Below the pieces are notes generated by a model that was given only the letters and a program-made list of their open reading frames with translations, searched no databases and was not told the origin of the DNA. A stretch of 64,000 bases of DNA, from positions 248,001-312,000 of the forward strand of contig WACJ01000223.1 in assembly GCA_008973525.1 (NCBI GenBank), read 5' to 3'. Source of the DNA: Stenopsyche tienmushanensis (taxonomy: Eukaryota > Arthropoda > Insecta > Trichoptera > Stenopsychidae). A program made the position numbers and the translations under genes. Below are positions 54,940-64,000 of the stretch, piece by piece. Every line of letters starts with the position of its first letter. Positions within the stretch are counted from its first letter, which is position 1.

Positions 54940-55735
54940 GAATCTTGCATAAGATACCCTGGAGCTAGCGGGCCTCCAGGACAGTGTCAGATTCTTACTG
55001 ACTAAACCCCTCTACAGTGGCGACATGATGTGGTTGCTTCTTAGCCTATCCGTTTTAGGTAGATCCTATTTCTGTTGCCAGGATTTTTTCAGTTTCTGCT
55101 CATGTGCTTTTTTTTGACCACCTCCGTGCCTGCACTGTGGCCGATTTACACCGGTCATCACAGACAGGCATTTGCAATAAACAAAAAAGGATGTAAAAAG
55201 CGTAAAAGTCCTGCTCAACGTTATCCTGTTCCACTGTGGCTGCTGCAAGTATTTGCAGGGAAGTAGGGTTTTGGATTCAATGCCGGTTCTGACTGGAACT
55301 TCTGTATATAATCAATTATTATATACAGATGCCAGCAAAGTCCAAGAACCTATTCTTTACCAGGAGGACTATTGGGGATTTCCTGCGATCACGAGTACCG
55401 CATCCCCGGATGCCACGGTAACTTGTAGCGCCTCTTGCCATTGGATCTTCATCAGCTCGCGCCAAATCGTACGGATATGACTTCGTTGATAATTTTCCTA
55501 TTGCTCGTCTTTGGCCCACCAATATTTGGCACGAGTCGTCCTATATCTTCGGTGGCCTTCTGCGCAGTTGCTTCCGTGTGTTTGTTATAGACCAGCTTGC
55601 TATCCATGATGACCACGCATGCCCACCTCACGGCAAAGAAGGTCTCGGATGTCTTTGGGAAGATGCGACAAGCGACTGGGGCGTTAGAGGGCGCTTTCTT
55701 TTGATGACTTACAAGAGCATATTCATAAATATTAC
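54940..55735 (-). mobile_element. R1/TRAS-like LINE fragment
   Basis: The minus strand at about 55680-55450 reads MDSKLVYNKHTEATAQKATE then LVPNIGGPKTSNRKII, the segment just after the RT catalytic core in R1-clade LINEs. The far end (54945-55010) shares AGTAAGAATCT and CTTATGCAAGATTCCC with 42890-42925, so it belongs to the same family. Confidence 0.65.
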
Positions 55736-55739
55736 GGCA

Positions 55740-56290
55740 TATGCTGCAGAGGCGTGGGTGCATCATATGAGCGTCCAGATGATACAGCATATCCTGCTGA
55801 GTAGCCAATGCTCGCATCTCATCTTAATGATTAAGACGTATAGAACGGCGTCCAGCGATTGCCTGTCGGTGCTTGCCGGCGTGCTACCGCTGGACCTTGA
55901 GGTTCAATATTGGGATATGAAATTCCTCGTTGAAAACGGTGAAATCCCGGTAATCAGTGGTAGGGAAAACCCAATAAAGGTGGATGCCTCAGACGCGCTC
56001 AATAATCTCCGTCATCACGTCAAGGAAGTGCTTTAGTTAGTTGGCAGGAGGGGTGTGGTCTACATAGATCGTCGGTCGCTACCTCTTACATTTCTTCACC
56101 TCGGTTAGGCACCGCCTGAGATGTCGCTGGGTCTTCCCGGATCACTGGACGTATTAGTTCCTCACAGGACACGGGCGATTTAAGGCCTCGTTGGTTAACT
56201 TTGGGCTTTCAATAGATTTGGAGTGTTTATGCGGAGATACGTTCATGGACGCAGACTATGTTCTGTGGATATGCGAGGTACTTTTTCAAC
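55740..56290 (+). mobile_element. R1/TRAS-like LINE fragment, second orientation
   Basis: The plus strand reads AYAAEAWVH, KTYRTASSDCLSVLAGVLPL then DLEVQYWDMKF, and after a gap VNFGLSIDLECLCGDTF and DADYVLWICE. Same order as 12975-12180 (minus). It faces away from the neighbouring LINE fragment. Confidence 0.7.
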
Positions 56291-56329
56291 GTGTTATTAG
56301 TCCGAAATTCGGACCGGTTGGGCATGAAA

Positions 56330-56790
56330 AGCTGCCGTCAACGACAATCTGGTCTATTCTCGGTATTCCTGTCCCGTTGTGGTAGAAATGTGAGTAAAAT
56401 TTTGATGGGTCTTCGGTGTGAGCATTCTGGGCATCCACTTTGAACACAGCTTCTTGTAATAAAATTTTTTTGACACAATATCACCAAAGAAACTTTTAGA
56501 ATTGTCAGGAAATCCTTTATGAAGATCGTCAAGCGACACACAGCAGTCATTACGCACTTGTTCTTCAATTTTTGGCATAAGTTCGTCAAAAATCACTGAT
56601 GATCTCTGGGAGCAAAGTTAAAAAAACGGATGAGTGCATGGATCTTGCACCGATGAAAGGGCACGGGAGCGCGCGACGACTTCTACATCGGAAGAAATTA
56701 CTATGACGGAACAAAATGGCCGTTAAACAAGCGGGACCAAACACAGCCGATTGGGATTTTTTAAATAAAATATTGATATTGTACAATTAT
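56330..56790 (-). mobile_element. Mariner transposase N-terminal fragment
   Basis: The minus strand reads FDELMPKIEEQVRNDCCVSL, DDLHKGFPDNSKSFFGDIVS and KLCSKWMPRMLTPKTHQNFT: the helix-turn-helix region through the WVP-R-LT motif (here WMPRMLT) of insect mariners. Confidence 0.75.
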
Positions 56791-58040
56791 ATTCACAAAA
56801 TAAAATATATATTAGAAGCTTTCAACTAATTATATGACATTCCATGGCATAGTGACTGACAACATATTAGCATATGCTAAATTATTCTTGCTCGGTCGAG
56901 CTTATGATTTGTGACGAGGGATGGTTTAATGAAGTCTGGCTCTCCTTATCTCGTAGGATAACCGAAGATCAGTCCCTTTGTTATTTTCACAGTGGAATTC
57001 CAATAATTCAGAGTTCCATTTAGGCCATTAAGACCAACGCTTCCACCTATCGTAGGCTGTTGCTGTTCATTTGTACGTGATATCCTGCAAAAATGATCGA
57101 CAAAATTTTTTGCCAGCCTAATTTTGATAATCGCATTTGATACAGATATTGTTCGGGCATACAAAGCAGAAAACAAATAAGAGATTTGTGGTGATCAGTG
57201 AATATCCTGAGTGTTTTTTCATGTTCAACGTTTTACTGTCCAATAAACGTATATCTGTAGTGACATTTTTTTTCTTTTTCGGCATTTTCTTGTCCTTCCA
57301 CGACCTCCATTACAAGATTTTATTTCATTTCTGCTTATCTTATCGTAAACACAGAAATGGAATGACGTTGATGTGGAGCGTTATTATATCTGTAAACACT
57401 TACTTCTTATAAGATTAAAATGTACATATTTTTTCCTCGCGTTTTGTGTCATGAATCGTATTATAACATGGGGATAAAAGATGAGTGCGATTATATCGAG
57501 CTGAAAATTGTGTCGCAACAAGTAATCTACTCGACGGTGAAACTGAAATGTGACAAATAAAAGCAATCGCTGTGAGAATAATTCTCACGAAGTATCCAAC
57601 AAGCGCACAGTAAAAACAACAATCCAACAACTTGAAAATTAGGCTACTTATATATGATTTATTTGAAAAAAAAAATACATTAATTATAAATGCATGTAAT
57701 ACTAATAGTGTATCACAATCGTATTTTGTGAACATTATTGATTTTTCGCTATCGGGTCATGCAGAGTTTCAAATAGGAGAAATAATATGGTCTCTATTAT
57801 GGATGAGTAAGCACAACTACGAGATTGGGGAAGCCGGCGGAAAGAACACGACTTTCCATGGTAAAACCTACCTTTTTCCCTGCAACACTCTTATTTGAGC
57901 ATGCACTCGAGCAGGACGGAAGGAAGATACTCTTATGAATTTTGCGAACGGTGATTGGTGAACGGTGGTTATTGACGAAAACTTATTGACGGTTTGAAAT
58001 GTGCATTTAAAAGGAATCCACTATTGTCAGGTCAGTAGAT
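56791..58040. other. Interval with nothing recognised
   Basis: AT-rich non-coding sequence; the frames at 57137 and 57632 show no coding character. Confidence 0.4.
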
Positions 58041-58041
58041 C

Positions 58042-58205
58042 TGACGCCACTGGATTTCTTTATCTAAGGACGCTCCTTATTTCGTAGCTCATACGCTATC
58101 CTGACTTGACACTACTGGATTACTTTGCTTGGGGACGTGTCTTATTACGTGGCTCGCATGGTCCTCTGACCTGACACCACTGAATTTCTTTGTCTAGAGA
58201 CATGC
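58042..58205 (+). repeat. 65-bp tandem repeat derived from transposase sequence
   Basis: The word TGAC(G/A)C(C/T)ACTG(G/A)ATT recurs at 58042, 58107 and 58172, exactly 65 bases apart, with similar text between (CGCTCCTTATTTCGTAGCTC / CGTGTCTTATTACGTGGCTC). Each unit can be read as DLTPLDFF-like residues, the third catalytic region of an IS630/mariner transposase. Confidence 0.75.
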
Positions 58206-58900
58206 AAAATAATTAATTTACACGATAGAGGTTCTTACAAAAAAATCCTAATTGAAATAATAATCGTCGCCTTTGCAAAAATGAAAGAGGAAATGTTACT
58301 TCAGATAACTATATGTGAAACGTAGAAAATTACCCTCCCAAATATTTTTTGTACGTTTTAATGTACATTAAGTTTTAAAAGTTTATCTGATTTCATTTAA
58401 TTGTAAGTACCATAACAGCATGGTGTATAATTGCTCACATACAAACAATTGAGTCATGTGACTGGATGGCAGCATTGTTGAGGGCCTCTTGCGCGCGCAC
58501 CATAAGATAATACAAGAGTGCAGAGATTAAAATTAAGAAGGCAGGCTTAATAGTCCTATTTCTTGACAGGTGAAAATAATCTGCAAGAGGAAGATATAAA
58601 AAACAAAGTTTGAGGATGGATGTCGATCTTTTAAAATCTTGGTCGAGAGACTTTTTTTACATCCTGATCGCACCTGGACTGAGAAACACCCTCAGTTGGT
58701 ACATAATCGAATCCGAAATGCATTTACGCGTTACATAGGACTTTAACCCAGCTCGGTAACGGCCTTGTGAGTAAATGGGAGACTAGATTCATTATACACC
58801 AGAAAGTCAATTTCCAGTAAAATGAAAAAGGTTGCATCCAATAGTTTTTTTTATTGTTTTCTGAGGAAAAATGCTCAGTCTTTATGAATCTCCCAAACTC
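58206..58900. other. Interval with nothing recognised
   Basis: Non-coding DNA with no repeat recognised. Confidence 0.35.
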
Positions 58901-58904
58901 TCAA

Positions 58905-58995
58905 TCAAGGCGGTCGTGAAAGCGCCCTTCAATACGTTTATCCAGGTGGCCCACTGGGTGAGTGTTCTAAATGAAATTCGGAGGGGATGCTATTT
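58905..58995 (+). repeat. Unclassified dispersed repeat, copy 2
   Basis: TTTATCCAGGTGGCCCACTG and CTAAATGAAATTCGGAGGGG correspond to 25345-25405. Confidence 0.45.
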
Positions 58996-59865
58996 TCAAT
59001 ATGAGGATTTTTTTTAAATTTCAACAGCTTTAATATTATTGGCATAATCGATTATTTTACAATATTTTTTATAAATTAATAATCCTGCTTTAAACCAAAA
59101 AATATTTAAAAATGGATTTTCGACAACAATTTTCATATAATTGGACTGCATTAACTCTTCAATGTCAACTACATTCATATTCCATCAGGTTGTCAGTTAA
59201 ATGTAATATGATCTCCTTTGATATCCTTCATTATGACTGCTGAAATGAAAAGTCAATTTATTTTCCATGCAGCATCCACATTTGTCTTTGTGATGAATAG
59301 GGCTAAATGTGCATATTGAAGTCATATAAATTGACAAATAAGATATCGTATGCGTTGAATGGCAGCATACTTTCCAACCCGCTACATTTAAAATCTCATA
59401 TATAATGTTATCGTTTTGTTGCAAGTTTTATTATTGCGAAATTATTATCTTTTTATCGTAAATGAAGGCGCGTTTGAACGGAGCGGAAATTATTTTATTT
59501 TGGAACTCGTCTCGTATTGCGACGTAAAATAAGCCACTTGAAAACGAAAGTTTTGTTGGAATGAGGAGATGAATTTTGTAATTACGGGGCGTAAAATTAA
59601 CAATTGTTTTCATTCTTGGATGTCTTTTGAGAGGTTTTAATTTTATTTTTCAGCCCACGGTTACTGCGACACTTTGTTCGGTATTTTTCACCGTTTCGCC
59701 GAGAGAAAACAAGCAAAATTTAAATAATTCTGCGTTTATTCCGTTCATTTTTGATGTTGGAAATTAACTCATTCCGGTATGCTTGCTTATTGAAAATGCG
59801 TGCTTATTGTTTACAAGTGCTATTTAGACTCTCTGCCGATGTTTTATTTTGCTTTGTTTGACCAT
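58996..59865. other. Interval with nothing recognised
   Basis: AT-rich non-coding sequence. Confidence 0.35.
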
Positions 59866-59869
59866 TTTG

Positions 59870-60445
59870 CATCAGTATTTGTACATGAAAAAGCTTCGTT
59901 CGAAGTGTATACCACGTTTACTCACTTTCGATCAAAAACAACAACCCGTCCATAATTAAGAGCGCTGTTTGGAGTCGTTGTAGCGCAATAAAAATGTTTT
60001 TTTTTCATGCAGTATGTTAAAATGGACGAAACATGGATCCATCATCCAGAGTCAAATAAGCAATCAGCTAAGAGGACAGTGACCGGTGAAATCCGCCCAA
60101 AGTGGTCAAATACACAAACTAGTAATACTAGTAAGGTTTTGGTATCCATATTTTGATTTTTTATTAATTGTATACCTTAAAAAAGGAAAAATTGTCAATA
60201 ATAAATATTATATGGCATTATTGGTGCATCTGACGGAAAAAATGCCTAAAAATTTTTTTTAACCAAGAAAATGCACCATATCACAAACTAATCACAACAA
60301 TAGCAAATTTGTATGAATTGAACTTTAAATTGCTTGCCTATCCATAATTTTCTGTTCGAAATGTTAGGAAAGCTTTGGAATGAATGTATTACTCCTGAAG
60401 AATACTATGTTGATTAATAAAGTGGAATTTTGCCTAAAGGTTGTT
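59870..60445 (+). mobile_element. Mariner transposase fossil interrupted by a hAT element
   Basis: Across frameshifts the plus strand gives HMKKLRSKCIPRLLTFDQKQ, then KMDETWIHHPES, then TSKVLVSI, YLKKGKIVNNKYYMALLVHL, and near the hAT LWNECITPEEYYVD, the usual mariner C-terminus. The hAT insertion lies just beyond this end. Confidence 0.8.
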
Positions 60446-60453
60446 GTCAATAC

Positions 60454-61103
60454 TAGGGAATCCAATCCCGGGATCCCAAATTCCGGGATCCCTGGATTGA
60501 TATCCCTGGATTGGAATCTGTCATATATGTATACATATATGTTTTTCAAATTGTTATATTAACCTTTCCCTACCGGTGATGTATTTACTACACCTCGACT
60601 CTAATAATGGTAGTATCGATATGAAATATAATAGATGTGGGGTTCAGAATTTTTGTGTTTCTCCGTAATATAATTACGAATCACATCAAAGTATTATAGT
60701 ATATAAGTATTCATCTGCAGCGACGGAAATAAATAATTTGTCGGGAAATCGGGAATTTTGCGAGTTTTAGTCCGTGTCACAGCAGATAGGGATTTTATCA
60801 GTCACATTGATGGTGTTATACGAAAATGGGAACTCACGCGGTCATCAAATAGAACCAGCATTTAAATATCTGATGACAATACCTCCAACGAGTGTGGAGG
60901 CTGAGCGTGCATTTTTAGCAGCAGTTTACATGGCTTCCAAAATCAGATCCAGACTAAATGACGAAACACTCGATGCTTTAATGTTACTTCGGGCATATTT
61001 TCACTACTATTTCAACTATTGAAAATCTCGATCCCGGGACTGATCCCGGGATGGTCTAATGCAATCCCGGGATCGAAATTTTAACTCGGGATTGGATTCC
61101 CTA
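60454..61103 (+). mobile_element. hAT element remnant with perfect 8-bp target duplication
   Basis: The direct repeat GTCAATAC flanks it at 60446-60453 and 61104-61111. Both termini read inward TAGGGAATCCAATCCCG (17 bp, perfect). The plus-strand frame 60774-61022 encodes YLMTIPPTSVEAERAFLAAV then KIRSRLNDETLDALMLLRAY, the C-terminal dimerisation domain of hAT transposases. The sub-ends are rich in GGGATCCC/CCCGGGAT words. At 650 bp it lacks the catalytic core, so it is non-autonomous, but the preserved ends suggest relatively recent insertion. Confidence 0.93.
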
Positions 61104-61111
61104 GTCAATAC

Positions 61112-63795
61112 TGTCGTCAACTATATGTCATCCTACGAACTTATTGAGTGATATGTTATGCGCATATTTATGTAACTAATATTTATGAAGGGCCGGCTTA
61201 AGAATAATTATTATTTGTTTTTTAGATGATTTTGCAAATTCTTTGATATATGAAATATAAAATACAGCGGCCCGGAATGTGATAAAAAGCCAATTGTCGT
61301 TGCGGAAATTACAAGGTGCATCGATTTGGCGCATGTCATTAAAATGTTTGACGTTAAATGTCAAATCTTGTGAAGTTCACAGTTTCTAAAAGGCATTTGC
61401 TTATTTTTCTAGACATTTTGGCTTATTTTCGCTAAGCATGAATATTTTCTGAACGAAAAGGTTTTGATTCTGCAAACAGAAAGCCTTTAATAATGTAAAT
61501 TTTTATGTTTATATTAAATTCTACCAGATATTAATATTGAAGGGTTCCAGGTAAGAGTTTGCTTGTCAAATATATTTCACTTCCGAATCTTAGTAAATAA
61601 CATCTGGTGTAATACAGGGTGCGACAGGAAAACTACAGCTTTATATTAGATTTATATTTTACTAGTGAATAGCCGGCATGAGTTACACGGTTACGGCAGT
61701 TTGATAAGAAACACAGTAGGATAGTTGCGTGGTTTATTGCTTCAGGTCACGTGTAGCCCGGACTAAAGGGCTAGGATCCAAAAGCATGCACGTGCTTTCT
61801 CTTACCTCAAAGACTTACTGTCTCTCTCTCCCCGTGAGCGGAATTTAACTACCGTATTGCGTGCGCATCCTTCCTTTCTCCGTCGGTCTTCACCAGACCA
61901 ATATGCGCTAACATGGTGCATCCGTTAAACGTCTTGCAAAACAAATCCGCATACAAATACTCATTAAGTTTAATCTCAATCGCATGAATGATTATATTCT
62001 ATACATACTAAATATATTCATTTATATACATATAGATGAGAAGAAATACATTTCGATAATTAAATGTGATTTAAAAGAGTAACAGGAAGGTAATCAGTAT
62101 TTGTGGACGTATGTAGAAATTATTTCAAGGCTTCTTTTAATCATTTACATCTTGGATTCAAAAAGTACATACACATGAAAGCCAAAGCCTTTCTAAACGT
62201 GTAAGCCTCCGAGGTTAATTATTCACATATAGATGTTTGCTCGCACAACTTCACCCCTTCGCGCAACAACGAAGTGAGGGTGTTTCTTGGCACCCTTTAT
62301 CGTTAAACTTTACTCTATTTATCTTTACATGCTAACGGACATTTTAATCATCCCAAAAATATAACTGGAAGAATGAGTTTCATCGAGATGATCGTCCTCT
62401 ATGTGGAGTCATATTTGAGTTGTATAATTAACAAATGATATTTTGTCACATTTCAATGCGTTTTAATCTCTTCAAAGCGTTAATGGCAGTCTAAAATAAA
62501 TTGTATTGGTATTACACTATTTTTGATGTTTATTTAATTAGGAGCGTTCTCTTCAGACACGTGATAAATAACTGATAAATCTAAGATTTATCATAACTGT
62601 GATATCATCCTGTTTGATTTTATTTAGAACAGTTTATCGTATATACCTCCCTTATATCATTTTCTGATATATTTTCTCATTGTTGAATTTACTTCCCAAA
62701 GAGGCTTTATTTTTGAAAGCCATCGCTATCCTTGTTTTCGGATATTTCCTCTAAATATTCCATTAACTATTATATTTGTTTCCGGAGGATTTATTATATA
62801 TATATAAGAAATATATTATATGATATTCTCTTTTATTTATATTATGCTTTGCATTTTTTTTTAGCAGCAAACTATATGTATTAACATATATATATATGAT
62901 TTAATATTAAATTCTCTATGGAGATTTTGCTTAATTTAAATGGCATTGAAAATTCGCAAAAATAAATTACAGATGTGTTTGAGGAAGTATTATAGCCAAT
63001 GGAAAAAAATGAGAGTGAAGTTCTTCGATACTAAAATATATTGCATCCAGAATGGATGGAATCAGAGATTGCATTTTGGATGGCCCACGCGGTCCGTTTA
63101 ACTATCGGATCGAAGAAGATGGGCATAGATGAGCAAAATGATATATTGGATGATTAAATATTTTAACTGTCACCCTTTTTCATCTTTTGAGTTCTCCTTT
63201 TTGACGTCACCCTGGAAAAACGGAGCGCCGTCTAGTATAAAGCGTCCAATGACCCACGGCGCGGTCTCCGTGGCCGAATAACATAGCAGTCGGAGACTGT
63301 CGAAGCGGCGAATGTATTGAAATGGGGACTCGAATAATCAGCCAGTGTCCGGAACGTTACATTTCCATTGATTCCATCTTATTCGTTGAAGGACTTAAAA
63401 AATGATAAGTCTTGAAGAAAGATTCAGATTAATGTTTTTCTCGCGAATGCATTAAATATAGTCCCCCAAAAATAGGGCTTATTTTTTTACTTGAAAAAAA
63501 ATATATTACACTTTTTTCATTAACAAATAGGTTAAAATTATGTTGTGTGATTTGGAGCAAATTAAAGCAACATGTTCTGAATATATGTATCGAAGTGTTT
63601 GTCAAATATTCTTTCTATTGCATTTAAACGATAAATTATTTTAAACACTAAGAAATTCGCTTTCCCGGCGCTGCGGAAATATTTGTAAGCGGTTGATGAC
63701 CGGTCTGCGCGAACCCAGATTGTCACATCGAAATTTTTCCATATGTTGACACTCAATGGGTGAATATTTTTATTTAGTTTTGCAATTGTAACTAT
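61112..63795. other. Interval with little recognised
   Basis: At 61618 ATACAGGGTGCGACAGGAAA resembles 15675 and may be a transposon end. 61735-61960 and 63060-63370 are richer in G/C than their surroundings but match no family I know and hold no long frame. TA-microsatellite runs lie near 62795 and 62885. Confidence 0.4.
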
Positions 63796-63799
63796 TTAT

Positions 63800-63920
63800 T
63801 CCACATGAGAGAGAGAGATCTGGCTGCAGGAAGGACGACCTCCCGCAGCCAAGGCTAACCGACGACTATGCCGACTCCCGCCTCCTGCTTGTCACTACCC
63901 AACCGGTAACGGTGCACACA
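63800..63920 (-). mobile_element. LTR fragment, copy 5
   Basis: GAGATCTGGCTGCAGGAAGG, CCTCCCGCAGCCAAGGCTAA and CCGCCTCCTGCTTGTCACTA match the reverse complement of 47060-47200. A short (GA)n run starts it. Confidence 0.7.
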
Positions 63921-64000
63921 CATATTTTTCCATATAAATAATCTATTCTAAGAGGTTTCCATAGGAGTTAATGACAAAAATCAAGTCTTAAATGAGGTTG

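Noticed and set aside
60440..61110. Palindromic GGGATCCC/CCCGGGAT clusters as a replication origin or regulatory array
   Set aside because: They coincide with the sub-terminal regions of the hAT element and are explained by it.

Overview
The window looks like nuclear DNA from an insect, order not determined. It is AT-rich and carries three well-resolved intron-bearing animal genes plus one more tentatively named one. The rest is packed with decayed transposons typical of insects: mariner/Tc1, R1/TRAS-like, Jockey-like and RTE-like LINEs, LTR pieces, hAT, and MITEs. No prokaryotic features, CRISPR arrays, rRNA genes or convincing tRNA genes were seen.

Layout. 0-1.4 kb holds three small ORFs of unknown meaning and one MITE. 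1.8-6.4 kb (minus strand) is a DNAJC14-type J-domain co-chaperone in 8 coding exons. 7.2-14.5 kb (plus strand) is dihydrolipoamide dehydrogenase (DLD) in 12 coding exons; its two long introns are filled with LINE and mariner/Tc1 debris. 14.5-22.8 kb is intergenic, with a nested mariner/Jockey/Tc1 block. 22.9-33.4 kb (minus strand) is a roughly 1,467-residue protein in 18-19 coding exons, with seven RCC1-type repeats behind a long N-terminal region. It is a candidate orthologue of Drosophila claret. 33.9-37.7 kb (plus strand) is a gene for a protein with three U1-type zinc fingers, in 10 coding exons. 37.7-64 kb has no gene I can support; it is a transposon graveyard with one recognisable hAT insertion at 60.45-61.10 kb that keeps a perfect 8-bp target duplication.

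Gene relations. The four genes form two head-to-head pairs, DNAJC14/DLD and RCC1 gene/zinc-finger gene, each with a short shared 5' interval that is probably a bidirectional promoter. Functionally they are unrelated housekeeping-type genes: ER-membrane co-chaperone, mitochondrial E3 subunit, probable Rab32-class exchange factor, and nucleic-acid-binding zinc-finger protein. Exon phases were followed by hand through every junction and close without frameshift in all four.

I did not find a new multi-gene system. The observations most worth a second look are two GC-AG introns whose use is forced by reading frame and domain integrity, the strongly GC-rich first coding exon of DNAJC14, the nested-transposon chronologies, an LTR family with a conserved internal hairpin and a tRNA-like primer-binding site, a 65-bp tandem repeat made of transposase sequence, and a recurring GGGACTGT-like motif around 39 kb.
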